A stretch of 64,000 nucleotides of DNA from Pantoea sp. alder81 (GCF_020179835.1 NZ_JAIUDA010000012.1:54245-118244), one strand, 5' to 3'. Shown: positions 1 to 9,446, numbered from the stretch's first letter. The notes: generated from the sequence alone by a model not told the origin. Program-made: numbers and translations.

Positions 1-564
1 ATTAGTTGGATATATTGACAGCCCTTGGTTATCATTGAAATTTAGAGCATATTCAGCCGGTGCTACATATTTTCTATATACTTTATAACTAAGATCTTCA
101 ATAATAGCCAATCGACATTTTATCTTATGAACGTCTACGTAATTCAACATATCATTGAGGCAATGAACTGTTGTAAAAAGAGTCAATTCAGGGTCGTTCA
201 GTACCTTTCCGACTATATCAAAACGTTTTTCAACAAAACCGCGGTCTACAATAACATAATATGAAAATGCTACTTTATCTCGTAGGTGATAAGCCCCATT
301 AACACCAATAAATGTAGTTTTTGAAAGTAATTCAAAATCCAGATAATTGACTGATGGACCGGTAGCTAATATTGTAATATCATTGACAACGGCTTTATGT
401 AATGAATTTAATTTTTCAATTTTTATTTCATTTTTTCGCCAGACCAGCCGTTCAATATGGTCTTCTTGCCCACGTTGAATCGTAATATGAGGCCAAAAAT
501 TTTCATTGTGCCGATAAGCTCGTTCATGGGTATAACGATAGATTTGTTTATGTATTGATCCCAT
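1..564 (-). CDS. RfaZ/WaaZ-like LPS core protein, partial (C-terminus beyond window)
   Basis: An open frame of 188 codons runs off the left edge. Its ATG (564-562) directly follows the waaC stop (567-565), so it looks translationally coupled to waaC. The stretch ILATGPSVNYLDFELLS, then FIGVNGAYHL and YYVIVDR.FVEKRFD, resembles the N-terminal fold of RfaZ/WaaZ (Kdo-III transferase of the LPS inner core) and the broader DUF115-like GPS...VNG...D family. No membrane segment is seen, so it is not the O-antigen ligase waaL that often follows waaC in relatives. Codon use is visibly AT-richer than in waaC, typical of horizontally exchanged LPS genes. The activity is inferred from resemblance only, because the C-terminal half is missing. 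Confidence 0.55.
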   Translation of the reverse strand, partial: MGSIHKQIYRYTHERAYRHNENFWPHITIQRGQEDHIERLVWRKNEIKIEKLNSLHKAVVNDITILATGPSVNYLDFELLSKTTFIGVNGAYHLRDKVAFSYYVIVDRGFVEKRFDIVGKVLNDPELTLFTTVHCLNDMLNYVDVHKIKCRLAIIEDLSYKVYRKYVAPAEYALNFNDNQGLSIYPTN

Positions 565-1527
565 TCAGAGCAATTCCCGTAATTTTTCCATTACGCACAC
601 GGCGGATATAGTCTGCATCGAGCCACCCGCACCGCGCAACTCATGCTGATTCTTACCATAACCCCCAATCAAACCCGGATCGGTCGGGCCAAACAGCGTT
701 ATATTCGGGCGATCCAGCGCGGCGGTCAGATGACTCAAACCGGTATCGACTGAAACAACAGCGCGCGCGCCCGCCAATTGCTGTGCCACCTGCTCCAGGG
801 TTAATTTTGGCAGGACCTCTACGTGGTCAAAACCTTCAGCCATTCTTAATGCACGCTGATGCTCATGCTCGGCGCCCCACGGCAGTTTCACCCGCAGGCC
901 GGTAGGCTGCACCAGTTCAATCAGTTCGCGCCAGTGTGACTCAGGCCAATGCTTGTTATCGCGCGTGGTGGCATGCAGAAATACCAAATACTCATTTGCA
1001 TCGCTGGGCAGCGCGGAGAGGAAATGGCCGGCAATCGCATAATCACCCTGGGTCTCCGGTTTCGCGTAACCCAGGCTTTTAGCAAATAACTCACGTGTAC
1101 GTTCTACCGCATGTTGCTGTTTGTTGATTTCATGGCGTTTGTCATACCACCAGCTGGCGAAGGGTTCCCGCGCGCTGCGACTGTCTTGTCCATGCTTTAC
1201 GCCTTTAGCCAGGCGCGTCACCAGCGCGGCGCTTTTGATTAACCCTTGCGCATCGATCACCACATCATACTGGCGCGATTGCAGGTCGCGTTTAAATAGA
1301 ACGCGCTCTTCACGCTGCTGGCTACCAAACCAATGTTTACGCCAGCGACGAATCGCTACCGGCAAAACTTTATCCACAGCCGGATGCCAACTGGGGATCT
1401 GAGCAAAATTCTCTTCGACGGCCCAATCAAAACGGATGCCGGGAATAGCCTGCATCGCATCTGTGAGCGCCGGTAACGTGTGCAGCACGTCCCCCATGGA
1501 GGAGGTTTTTACAATCAAAACGTGCAT
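565..1527 (-). CDS. waaC: LPS heptosyltransferase I
   Basis: WaaC adds the first L-glycero-D-manno-heptose from ADP-heptose to Kdo2-lipid A at the cytoplasmic face of the inner membrane. The product has 320 residues, against about 319 in E. coli. It opens with the GT9 signature MHVLIVKTSSMGDVLHTLPA and carries the C-terminal donor-site stretch VVSVDTGLSHLTAALDRP followed by TLFGPTDP. It is the third gene of a leftward hldD-waaF-waaC run and starts 2 bases after the waaF stop. The next gene begins immediately at its own stop. Family and role are secure from sequence and operon position. Confidence 0.97.
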   Translation of the reverse strand: MHVLIVKTSSMGDVLHTLPALTDAMQAIPGIRFDWAVEENFAQIPSWHPAVDKVLPVAIRRWRKHWFGSQQREERVLFKRDLQSRQYDVVIDAQGLIKSAALVTRLAKGVKHGQDSRSAREPFASWWYDKRHEINKQQHAVERTRELFAKSLGYAKPETQGDYAIAGHFLSALPSDANEYLVFLHATTRDNKHWPESHWRELIELVQPTGLRVKLPWGAEHEHQRALRMAEGFDHVEVLPKLTLEQVAQQLAGARAVVSVDTGLSHLTAALDRPNITLFGPTDPGLIGGYGKNQHELRGAGGSMQTISAVCVMEKLRELL

Positions 1528-1529
1528 GG

Positions 1530-2573
1530 CTACTCCTGCACCGGATGCAGCAGCGCACTCAGTTCCTGATGAACTCGAGCAGGCTGAATATCTATGAGAC
1601 TCTGGTGATAACCCTCTTCGGCATCACCTTTACGTATTTTGTGATAGCCGGAGATCAAACGAATAACACGTGCCTGATGAGACAGCGGCGGCGTGAAATC
1701 CGGGCTGCTCGGGCCATACAAGGCGACTAACGGACGGTTCAGTGCGGCGGCAATGTGCATCAACCCGGAGTCATTACTGACAACGGCCGCGCAATGTGCG
1801 ATCAAAATAACCGCCTGCTCTAATTGCGTATCGCCCGCCAGATTCTTGCAATGCACTCGTGCTGATTCCGATAACGTTTGGACAATAGTGTCACCGGTTT
1901 CGCGATCTTTAGCCGAACCGAACAGCACTACCTGGTAGCCTTCACCAATCAGTTGCTCGGCAAGCGCCGCGTAATGGTAGTGCGGCCAGCGCTTGGCTGG
2001 GCCAAATTCAGCGCCAGGGCAGAACCCAATCACCGGGCGATCGGCGGACAGGGCAAACTGCGCTGCCGTCATGCGCTTCTCGTCTTCATCGACACGCAAC
2101 TGCGGCCACAGTAATGGCTGCGGCAACTGTTGAGCAGAAGCGATGGGTTTGTCATAGCCCAGAGCAACATAGCGCTCCACCATCAGTGGAAAGGCAGCTT
2201 TATCCAGCACACGCACATCGTTCAGCACGCCATAGCGCATCTCGCCACGCCAGCCGACGCGGCGCTGGATACCTGCAAAGAAAGGCACCAGAGCCGACTT
2301 GAAGGAGTTCGGCAGCACATAAGCACGATCATAGCCGCTGGCCTGAAGGGATTTACCCAAGCGACGCCTTTCGCCTAACGCTAAAGCGCCATGGCCCAGC
2401 GGCATCGCTAGCGCCTGATTGACTTCCGGCATGCGTGACAGCAAAGGCCGGCACCAGGCCGGCGCCATCACATCAATGACCGCATCCGGGTGCTCAGCCT
2501 TGAGCGTGCGATAGAGACTTTGCGACATCATCATATCGCCGACCCAGGAAGGGCCAATGACCAGAATTTTCAT
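1530..2573 (-). CDS. waaF: LPS heptosyltransferase II
   Basis: WaaF transfers the second heptose of the LPS inner core, from ADP-heptose to heptose I. The GT9-family protein has 347 residues (E. coli 348). The N-terminal MKILVIGPSWVGDMMMSQSL and the C-terminal VVSNDSGLMHIAAALNRP with LYGPSSPDFTPP are the conserved acceptor and donor motifs. It lies 17 bases downstream of hldD and 2 bases upstream of waaC. Synthesis of the ADP-heptose donor and its use by two transferases are therefore encoded together. Nothing unusual is seen. Confidence 0.97.
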   Translation of the reverse strand: MKILVIGPSWVGDMMMSQSLYRTLKAEHPDAVIDVMAPAWCRPLLSRMPEVNQALAMPLGHGALALGERRRLGKSLQASGYDRAYVLPNSFKSALVPFFAGIQRRVGWRGEMRYGVLNDVRVLDKAAFPLMVERYVALGYDKPIASAQQLPQPLLWPQLRVDEDEKRMTAAQFALSADRPVIGFCPGAEFGPAKRWPHYHYAALAEQLIGEGYQVVLFGSAKDRETGDTIVQTLSESARVHCKNLAGDTQLEQAVILIAHCAAVVSNDSGLMHIAAALNRPLVALYGPSSPDFTPPLSHQARVIRLISGYHKIRKGDAEEGYHQSLIDIQPARVHQELSALLHPVQE

Positions 2574-2590
2574 CGCTGGTGCCGGTTTCC

Positions 2591-3523
2591 TTATGCGTTA
2601 CGGTTGAGCCAGGTCATGTATTCACCCACGCCCTGAGCAACGGTTTTAAACGGCTTGTCATAACCGGCTGCGCGCAGATTGGTCAGATCCGCCTGAGTGA
2701 ATGCCTGATAGCGGCCTTTCAGTTTCTCAGGGAATGGGATGTATTCGATCTGACCTTGCTGATGGAACTTCAGTACCGCATCGGCCACTTCCTGGAAGGA
2801 TTCTGCACGGCCAGTACCACAGTTGTAGATGCCTGAGACACCGTTTTCCCAGCACCACAGGTTTACCGCAACCACATCGTCAACATGAATGAAATCGCGG
2901 CGGAAGTCGTCGCTGCCTTCAAACAGTTTTGGATTTTCACCGTTGCTAATCTGCGTGTTGAGGTGGAATGCTACGCTCGCCATACCGCCTTTGTGACCCT
3001 CACGCGGGCCGTAAACGTTGAAGTAGCGGAAGCCACACACTGGGGATTCTGCTTCTGGCAGAATCTGACGCACATAATGGTCGAACAGCATTTTTGAGTA
3101 GCCGTAAACGTTCAGCGGCTGCTCGTACTGGCGCTCTTCAATGAAGTTTTCATTACGGCCACCGTAAGTGGCAGCTGATGAGGCGTAAAGGAAAGGAATT
3201 TCGCGTTCCAGGCAGAAATGCAGCAAGTCTTTGGAGTACTGATAGTTGTTATCCATCATGTACTTGCCGTCCCACTCTGTGGTCGCTGAGCAGGCACCCT
3301 CATGGAACACTGCTTCGATTGGACCCAGATCTTCGCCGGACATGATGTAAGAGAGGAACTCTTCTTTATCCATGTAATCCGCGATATCCAGATCCGCAAG
3401 GTTCACGAATTTGGTGCCATCTTTCAGATTATCCACCACCAGAATATCGGTAAGACCGCGGTCGTTCAGCGCTTTAACAATGTTGCTGCCAATCATGCCA
3501 GCGCCACCGGTTACGATAATCAT
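2591..3523 (-). CDS. hldD: ADP-L-glycero-D-manno-heptose 6-epimerase
   Basis: HldD epimerises ADP-D-glycero-D-manno-heptose to the L,D form used by WaaC and WaaF. The protein has 310 residues as in E. coli. It is a short-chain dehydrogenase-type epimerase with the NADP-binding start MIIVTGGAGMIGSNIV, the catalytic YGYSK (Tyr/Lys) near residue 140, and the substrate-loop stretch GPREGHKGGMASVAFHLN. It is the first gene of the leftward heptose operon and is divergent from kbl. About 230 bases separate the two starts and must hold both promoters. I could not assign the -35/-10 boxes with confidence. Confidence 0.97.
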   Translation of the reverse strand: MIIVTGGAGMIGSNIVKALNDRGLTDILVVDNLKDGTKFVNLADLDIADYMDKEEFLSYIMSGEDLGPIEAVFHEGACSATTEWDGKYMMDNNYQYSKDLLHFCLEREIPFLYASSAATYGGRNENFIEERQYEQPLNVYGYSKMLFDHYVRQILPEAESPVCGFRYFNVYGPREGHKGGMASVAFHLNTQISNGENPKLFEGSDDFRRDFIHVDDVVAVNLWCWENGVSGIYNCGTGRAESFQEVADAVLKFHQQGQIEYIPFPEKLKGRYQAFTQADLTNLRAAGYDKPFKTVAQGVGEYMTWLNRNA

Positions 3524-3754
3524 ATGCTTTGCCTTTAAACAGTTGGGGTGAAACAGGAGGTTTCACACACGAATGCCTAACATCATAACATTTCAGCCCG
3601 AGACAGGCAGCCAGATGACTCCGTAACCGCTGCACAAATTACATCCACCGCGTGAACTATGCTGCAAAACGAAGATTTCTCTGGCGGAAATGTCGGCACG
3701 ATGCGTCCTGATTAGTAATATGTGCCAAAGATTTGCTATCTGAGGAGCAGAATC

Positions 3755-4963
3755 ATGTCCAGTCAGTTTTATTCGCAAATCCGTCAACAACTTGAGACAA
3801 CGCGTCAGGACGGATTGTTCAAACAAGAACGTACGATTACATCGGCACAGCAGGCGGAGATCAATGTCGCCAACAGTCCGCCTGTTATTAACTTCTGCGC
3901 CAATAACTATTTAGGCCTCGCGAATCACCCAGCGCTGATTCAGGCGGCTAAAGAGGGCATGGATTCGCACGGCTTCGGTATGGCCTCGGTACGCTTTATC
4001 TGCGGAACCCAGGATATCCACCAGCAGCTTGAACATAAACTGGCTAAGTTTCTTGGGATGGAGGATGCCATCCTGTTCTCCTCCTGCTTCGATGCCAACG
4101 GCGGCCTGTTTGAAACCCTGCTCAGTACGGAAGACGCCATCATTTCCGATGCGCTCAATCACGCTTCAATTATTGACGGTGTGCGCCTGTGTAAAGCACA
4201 GCGTTATCGCTATGCCAATAACGATATGGCTGAACTAAGAAGCCGTCTGCAAGAAGCGCGTGATAAGGGTGCGCGCCATATCCTGATCGCCACTGATGGC
4301 GTGTTCTCGATGGATGGCGTGATTGCTAATCTGGAAGGCATATGCGATTTGGCCGACGAATTTGACGCATTGGTGATGGTCGATGATTCCCATGCCGTTG
4401 GTTTTGTTGGTGCAGCTGGACGTGGTACCCATGAATACTGCGGCGTAATGGATCGCGTGGATATCCTGACCGGCACTCTGGGCAAAGCGCTGGGTGGCGC
4501 TTCTGGTGGCTATGTGGCCGCAAAAAAAGAGGTGGTTGAATGGCTGCGCCAGCGTTCGCGCCCTTACCTGTTTTCCAACTCTCTGGCACCCGCCATCGTC
4601 GCAGCCTCATTGCGGGTGTTAGACCTGCTCAGTGAAGGCGATGGATTACGCCAGCGTCTGTGGGATAACGCCCGCTTCTTCCGCGAAAAAATGACTGCTG
4701 CTGGCTTTACGCTGGCAGGTGCCGACCATGCCATCATTCCAGTGATGCTGGGTGACGCAAAAGTGGCACAACAGTTTGCCAGCCTGCTGCAAAAAGAGGG
4801 TATCTACGTCACTGGCTTCTTTTATCCGGTGGTACCGCAGGGCCAGGCCCGCATTCGCACTCAGATATCTGCAGGTCATACACAGGCACAGCTGGAACAA
4901 GCCGTTGCCGCCTTTACGCGCATTGGTCAACAGTTGGGCGTGATCGCAGGAGCAGAACAATGA
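3755..4963 (+). CDS. kbl: 2-amino-3-ketobutyrate CoA ligase (glycine C-acetyltransferase)
   Basis: Kbl cleaves 2-amino-3-ketobutyrate with CoA into glycine and acetyl-CoA, the second step of threonine degradation started by Tdh. It is a PLP enzyme of the alpha-oxoamine synthase family. It shows NFCANNYLGLANHP, DDSHAVGF and the PLP-lysine loop TGTLGKALGGASGGY. I chose the ATG at 3755 rather than the upstream in-frame GTG at 3722, because GAGGAG at 3742-3747 sits seven bases before it and the resulting 402 residues match the E. coli length of 398. Its stop overlaps the tdh start by four bases (ATGA). Confidence 0.96.
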   Translation: MSSQFYSQIRQQLETTRQDGLFKQERTITSAQQAEINVANSPPVINFCANNYLGLANHPALIQAAKEGMDSHGFGMASVRFICGTQDIHQQLEHKLAKFLGMEDAILFSSCFDANGGLFETLLSTEDAIISDALNHASIIDGVRLCKAQRYRYANNDMAELRSRLQEARDKGARHILIATDGVFSMDGVIANLEGICDLADEFDALVMVDDSHAVGFVGAAGRGTHEYCGVMDRVDILTGTLGKALGGASGGYVAAKKEVVEWLRQRSRPYLFSNSLAPAIVAASLRVLDLLSEGDGLRQRLWDNARFFREKMTAAGFTLAGADHAIIPVMLGDAKVAQQFASLLQKEGIYVTGFFYPVVPQGQARIRTQISAGHTQAQLEQAVAAFTRIGQQLGVIAGAEQ

Positions 4964-5988
4964 AAGCACTGGCCAAATTAAAAGCTGAAGAAGGCATCTG
5001 GATGGTGAAGGATGCGCCGATCCCCGAACCTGGTCACAATGACCTGCTCATCAAAATCCGCAAAACGGCGATTTGCGGTACCGACGTTCACATTTACAAC
5101 TGGGATGACTGGTCGCGTAAAACCATTCCTGTCCCGATGATTACCGGCCACGAATATGTCGGCGAAGTTGTCGGTATGGGCGAGGAAGTAAAAGGTTTTG
5201 CCATTGGCGACCGCGTCTCCGGCGAAGGCCATATCACTTGTGGTCACTGCCGAAATTGTCGCGCCGGCCGCACACATCTGTGTCGTAATACCGTCGGTGT
5301 TGGCGTCAATCGCCAGGGCTGTTTTGCCGAGTATCTGGTGATTCCTGCATTTAATGCTTTCAAGATTCCCGACAATATTTCTGACGAGCTGGCGGCGATT
5401 TTCGATCCCTTTGGCAACGCGGTGCATACCGCGTTGTCGTTTGATCTGGTCGGTGAGGATGTGCTGATCTCGGGTGCTGGCCCCATTGGTATTATGGCTG
5501 CGGCGGTGTGCAAACATGTGGGCGCACGCAATGTGGTCATCACCGATATCAATCAATACCGCCTCGGCCTGGCCCGTCAGATGGGCGTGACGCGCGCCGT
5601 GAATGTGGCGCAGGAGAATCTGCGCGATGTGATGACAGAGCTGGGCATGACGGAAGGCTTCGATGTCGGACTGGAAATGTCTGGCGCTCCTCCCGCGTTT
5701 CGTACCCTGCTAGAGGTGATGAACCATGGTGGACGTATCGCCTTACTGGGCATTCCACCGGGCGAGATGGCGATTGACTGGAATCTGGTGATCTTCAAAG
5801 GACTGTTCATCAAAGGCATCTATGGCCGCGAGATGTTTGAAACCTGGTACAAAATGGCAGCGTTGATTCAATCCGGCCTCGACTTAACACCCATCATCAC
5901 ACATCGCTACCACATCGATGAATTCCAGCAGGGATTTGACGAGATGCGATCCGGGCGTTCCGGTAAAGTGGTGCTGAGCTGGGATTAA
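4960..5988 (+). CDS. tdh: L-threonine 3-dehydrogenase
   Basis: Tdh is an NAD-dependent zinc medium-chain dehydrogenase that oxidises L-threonine to 2-amino-3-ketobutyrate, which Kbl then cleaves. It has 342 residues (E. coli 341). Features seen are the catalytic-zinc cysteine in ICGTDVHIYNWDDW, a histidine in TGHEYVGEV, the four-cysteine structural zinc loop CGHCRNCRAGRTHLC near residues 93-107, and the Rossmann stretch ISGAGPIGIMAAAV. It overlaps the kbl stop by four bases, so translation is probably coupled. The pair lies beside hldD in E. coli too. Confidence 0.97.
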   Translation: MKALAKLKAEEGIWMVKDAPIPEPGHNDLLIKIRKTAICGTDVHIYNWDDWSRKTIPVPMITGHEYVGEVVGMGEEVKGFAIGDRVSGEGHITCGHCRNCRAGRTHLCRNTVGVGVNRQGCFAEYLVIPAFNAFKIPDNISDELAAIFDPFGNAVHTALSFDLVGEDVLISGAGPIGIMAAAVCKHVGARNVVITDINQYRLGLARQMGVTRAVNVAQENLRDVMTELGMTEGFDVGLEMSGAPPAFRTLLEVMNHGGRIALLGIPPGEMAIDWNLVIFKGLFIKGIYGREMFETWYKMAALIQSGLDLTPIITHRYHIDEFQQGFDEMRSGRSGKVVLSWD

Positions 5989-5998
5989 GGATTTACAG

Positions 5999-6016
5999 GG
6001 AGGCTTTCGAGCCTCC
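5999..6016. terminator. Hairpin between tdh and the convergent glycosyltransferase gene
   Basis: GGAGGCT / TTCG / AGCCTCC forms a perfect 7-bp stem with a stable UUCG-type loop, 10 bases after the tdh stop and just before the end of the convergent gene. Neither strand has a good U-tract after it, so it may be a weak bidirectional terminator or simply an mRNA end-stabilising stem. Confidence 0.5.
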
Positions 6017-6022
6017 ATCGTC

Positions 6023-7123
6023 TCACTTAATGAATGCCAGATATTGCTGACAGATTGCCGCAGTATCAAATTCCGCAAAGGCATCCGCTGGCAACAAAGG
6101 TGGATGCTGGTAGATGTCTCGCATTGTTTCTGCCAGCGATTCAGGATTGAGATCTGCCAGGCCGCGAGCCAAATCGCCTCGCAACAGCCACTGCGGGCCA
6201 CCCGGACAACGAGTGCTGACAACAGGTGTGCCACACAACACGGCTTCGATCAGTACATTACCAAAACCTTCGCTATCCGAACTGACGATCAGCATTGTCG
6301 CCCGGCTAATCCACGCATAAGGGTTTTGTGTAAAGCCCTGAAAAATCACGCGGTCAGCAATACCTAACGCTTGCGCCTGGGCTTCCAAAGCGGCTTTACG
6401 CTGTGACGAACCCTGTCCTAATAACACTAAGGGCAGATGAATATTGCTTAATGCGTAAGCCTTTAACAGGCGGTCATGCCGTTTAGTTTCGTGGAAGCGC
6501 CCCACGTGCACCAGAAAACCAGACCCAGGCACCTCAGCGGGTTCTGCTGCCAGCTGCCGAATCATTGCAATGTCGAACGGATTGCCAATCACCGCTTCGC
6601 GGGTGAGCTGCACATCAAATTCCGCTTTCAAATCATCCAGCACGGCAGGTGAAACACCGATCACGTTACGCCCCTGATAGACCTGCTGGATCTTACGCGC
6701 CTTTAACCAGCGAGATAATCCAGTGCGATGTCCAAGATAGGAGGCTGAAAACACCCCATGCAGGCAAAACCAGGTTTTCTTCGCAGCCAGTGCACGGCTG
6801 CGACGCACTATACGGTCAGTTTTGTGCAGGTGAGACACGACCAGATCGAATTCACCCGCCGTCTTCTCCGCCTGCTGTACCGCAACGTCCAGCAAACGGG
6901 CTCGCCGACTGAGTTCAGTGATTTTGCGCCAGGGACGACGATTAGTGTCTTCAATGACCTGATAATCCACACCCGGCGGCAAGGGGTACTCACACACTTT
7001 TCTCAGGGAAAAAAGGGAAACGCGATGCCCTTGATCCAGCATACCGGTGACCAGCGTCAGAACCACTTTTTCAGCGCCGCCGCCCGGCAAACCATCTATC
7101 ACCATAAGTATGCGTTTTGACAA
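6023..7123 (-). CDS. Glycosyltransferase family 4, probably LPS core
   Basis: A 366-residue GT-B fold glycosyltransferase, probably cytoplasmic or membrane-associated. The N-terminus MSKRILMVIDGLPGGGAEKV carries the glycine-rich acceptor loop with GGAE. The C-terminal half has HVGRFHETKRHDRLLKAY and the EX7E donor motif SSDSEGFGNVLIEAVL, typical of GT4 retaining enzymes. It lies inside the LPS core locus between tdh and a WabN-like deacetylase, on the opposite strand to both. That suggests transfer of an outer-core sugar, perhaps WabH-like GlcNAc transfer, since WabN acts after WabH in Klebsiella. Sugar and linkage cannot be read from the sequence. Confidence 0.8.
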   Translation of the reverse strand: MSKRILMVIDGLPGGGAEKVVLTLVTGMLDQGHRVSLFSLRKVCEYPLPPGVDYQVIEDTNRRPWRKITELSRRARLLDVAVQQAEKTAGEFDLVVSHLHKTDRIVRRSRALAAKKTWFCLHGVFSASYLGHRTGLSRWLKARKIQQVYQGRNVIGVSPAVLDDLKAEFDVQLTREAVIGNPFDIAMIRQLAAEPAEVPGSGFLVHVGRFHETKRHDRLLKAYALSNIHLPLVLLGQGSSQRKAALEAQAQALGIADRVIFQGFTQNPYAWISRATMLIVSSDSEGFGNVLIEAVLCGTPVVSTRCPGGPQWLLRGDLARGLADLNPESLAETMRDIYQHPPLLPADAFAEFDTAAICQQYLAFIK

Positions 7124-7291
7124 AATACCCTACCTGTCTGAATGAAATAACGTGTGAGTGACCGCAGTGCTGGCCTGGATATTAGCGCAGATCCGTCATG
7201 ATTTTCGCCTGTTTCCTGCTCGGGCAAATAGTTTTGCGTCACTGAATGGCTCAGCGTAACATTGCGATTTTATTGGCTTCAGGCGGCGAAC

Positions 7292-8263
7292 ATGACCCGG
7301 CACGCGTTCCTCATTACCATCGACACTGAAGGCGACAACCTTTGGCGCAATCATCGTTCAATCACCACCGACAACACCGGTTATCTGCCGCGTTTTCAAA
7401 ACCTGTGCGAACGTTATGGTTTTAAACCCACCTGGCTAACCAACTATGAAATGGCGATGGATCCTGCGTTTGTGGAATTCGGCAAAGATGTCATCGCGCG
7501 TAATCAAGGTGAGATAGGCATGCATCTGCATGCATGGAACAGTCCGCCTGAAGCCCCGCTCACCGATGATGACTGGCGTTGGCAGCCTTACCTGATTGAA
7601 TACTCCGATACCGTGCTGCGCGACAAAGTCGTTTATATGACTGATCTGCTGGAAGAAAAGTTCCAGACAAAAATGCTGAGCCATCGTGCAGGTCGTTGGG
7701 CGTTTGATGAACGCTATGCCGCCATTCTCACCGAATTGGGTTATCAGGTGGATTGCTCTGTCACTCCGCGCGTGAACTGGTCTTACACACGCGGCGCGCC
7801 ACAGGGAAAAGGCGGTACTGACTATACCGATTTCCCGTTTAAACCCTATTTCATCGATCCGCAGGATATTTCACGTAGCGGCGACTCCTCACTGCTCGAA
7901 ATCCCTATGAGCATTCAGTACAAATACTCGCCGCTGATGAATACCTTTAAACAGAGCATCTATCGACTGCGCGGCAAGCAGAAAAGTCCTGCGGTGCACT
8001 GGCTGCGTCCATCCGGGGGTAATCTTGCGGATATGCAGCGTGTTGTCGAAATGTCGCTGGCAGAAGGGAATAATTACACTGAATTTATGCTGCACAGCTC
8101 AGAGTTCATGCCAGACGGCAGCCCAACGTTTAAAAACGAGCCCGATATCGAACAGCTTTATGCGGATGTAGAGGCGCTCTTCAGTTGGTTAGCGCCTCGT
8201 TTCGTTGGCCAGACCCTGTCGGAATACCACGACAGTTTTAAGCTACAGCAGTCCGCACGTTAA
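7292..8263 (+). CDS. Polysaccharide deacetylase family protein, WabN-like
   Basis: A 323-residue protein starting MTRHAFLITIDTEGDNLW. The early FLITIDTEGD has the acidic metal-site pattern of NodB-type carbohydrate esterases, EIGMHLHAW supplies the H-x-H type metal ligands, and LSHRAGRWAFDERY the arginine loop. No signal peptide is visible, so action on a cytoplasmic LPS intermediate is plausible. Klebsiella WabN deacetylates core GlcNAc to GlcN, and location in the core locus supports that role here, by inference. I prefer the ATG at 7292 over an upstream TTG at 7262. The last 26 bases overlap the 3' end of the convergent GT9 gene. Confidence 0.72.
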   Translation: MTRHAFLITIDTEGDNLWRNHRSITTDNTGYLPRFQNLCERYGFKPTWLTNYEMAMDPAFVEFGKDVIARNQGEIGMHLHAWNSPPEAPLTDDDWRWQPYLIEYSDTVLRDKVVYMTDLLEEKFQTKMLSHRAGRWAFDERYAAILTELGYQVDCSVTPRVNWSYTRGAPQGKGGTDYTDFPFKPYFIDPQDISRSGDSSLLEIPMSIQYKYSPLMNTFKQSIYRLRGKQKSPAVHWLRPSGGNLADMQRVVEMSLAEGNNYTEFMLHSSEFMPDGSPTFKNEPDIEQLYADVEALFSWLAPRFVGQTLSEYHDSFKLQQSAR

Positions 8264-9269
8264 GTTTCTGCCATGCCTGCCAGACCGTTTCCGGCGCGAT
8301 ATCGCTGCATTCACCGGAATCGGTCTGCATAATCTGGTACTCACCCGACCACGGATGCCACTGACTGGCATCCGTATCGCCAAAGAATACCACCTGCTTT
8401 TTATGCAGCCCGGCAGCGAGATGCATCTGCCCGCCATCGCTACACAAAATTTGCTCGCAGCAATCAAAGCCTGCGATGACTTCCCGCACCGATGCGGTGG
8501 GATAGCGCGCCACACGTTGTGAATTGACCAAATCCATCAACTCGTCAGCACGCGCCGCATCGCCTTTGTCATGGGGATCCAGCGTGCCCTGCGGTGACCA
8601 AAACACCAGAACGCGCGCCTGCTCATCTTCCAGCAGCTTATTAATAAAAGCCGCATAGCTGGCTATCGGCCAGCGACGCTTAGGGCTGCGGCTGCTGATG
8701 TGCACGCCATAGACCTGCCCCGGCGAGGCGAAGCTTTGTGCGACACGTGCTTTGGCCGCTTCACGTTCTGCATCTGTGAGATAAAGATTCACGGATGGCA
8801 CGGCAGGCAAGCTATCAGTCAATGCCGAGAGGTAAGAGAAGGTGTGTTCGACCTGATGACTGCCCTGAAAATCGCTTTTATGGAAGGGATGGTCAAGCTC
8901 AACATCGGGCAAAGCTGCACCAATAATATTGTGTGCGCCTGCCATTTTTGCCAGCCGTAGGCTGTATTTGCACGGCACCGGATTGGCCAAAATCGTGGCA
9001 TCAAAGCGCGTTTTACGCAGTGCCAGCATGATTTTGACCCGCTGCCAGTAAACGCCGAGCGTGGTTTCATTCTTGCCACGATGTTTGGCTTTCTTATAGA
9101 CATACAGACGATCAACATGAGGATTATGGCTCACCACATCCTGCGCGATCTTATTAACCAATAGGGTGATTTTTGCGTCAGGAAAAGTGCGTTTCAAACC
9201 TTCCAGCAGAGGAGTGGTACACACCATATCGCCAATGTTATCGCGGCGGATAACAAGGATGTTTTTCAT
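8238..9269 (-). CDS. Glycosyltransferase family 9 (heptosyltransferase-like)
   Basis: A 343-residue GT9 protein. MKNILVIRRDNIGDMVCTTPL is the family's N-terminal signature, and ILCSDGGQMHLAAGLHKK followed by VVFFGDTD is the donor-site region. It would transfer a heptose or similar sugar to LPS core. It is distinct from waaC, waaF and waaQ in this locus, so four GT9 paralogues are present. I chose the ATG at 9269, because the in-frame ATG at 9302 adds a tail (MASILFTLGIS) not expected in the family. It is convergent with the deacetylase (26-base overlap) and divergent from the GT2 gene. Exact acceptor is unknown. Confidence 0.82.
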   Translation of the reverse strand: MKNILVIRRDNIGDMVCTTPLLEGLKRTFPDAKITLLVNKIAQDVVSHNPHVDRLYVYKKAKHRGKNETTLGVYWQRVKIMLALRKTRFDATILANPVPCKYSLRLAKMAGAHNIIGAALPDVELDHPFHKSDFQGSHQVEHTFSYLSALTDSLPAVPSVNLYLTDAEREAAKARVAQSFASPGQVYGVHISSRSPKRRWPIASYAAFINKLLEDEQARVLVFWSPQGTLDPHDKGDAARADELMDLVNSQRVARYPTASVREVIAGFDCCEQILCSDGGQMHLAAGLHKKQVVFFGDTDASQWHPWSGEYQIMQTDSGECSDIAPETVWQAWQKLNVRTAVA

Positions 9270-9446
9270 ACTGATGCCCAGGGTAAAAAGGATTGATGCC
9301 AAACATTCCGGCCAGAACCGTTCCTAAAAGCGCAAAAATGCTAGCGAGCTAACTACTTTTGACCATTAATGTCCAAAAAGTTCTGAATTTCTTAGCAATA
9401 ATTAACGTAAGAGAATCGTAAATAATTCATAAAACCCTTAATAACA

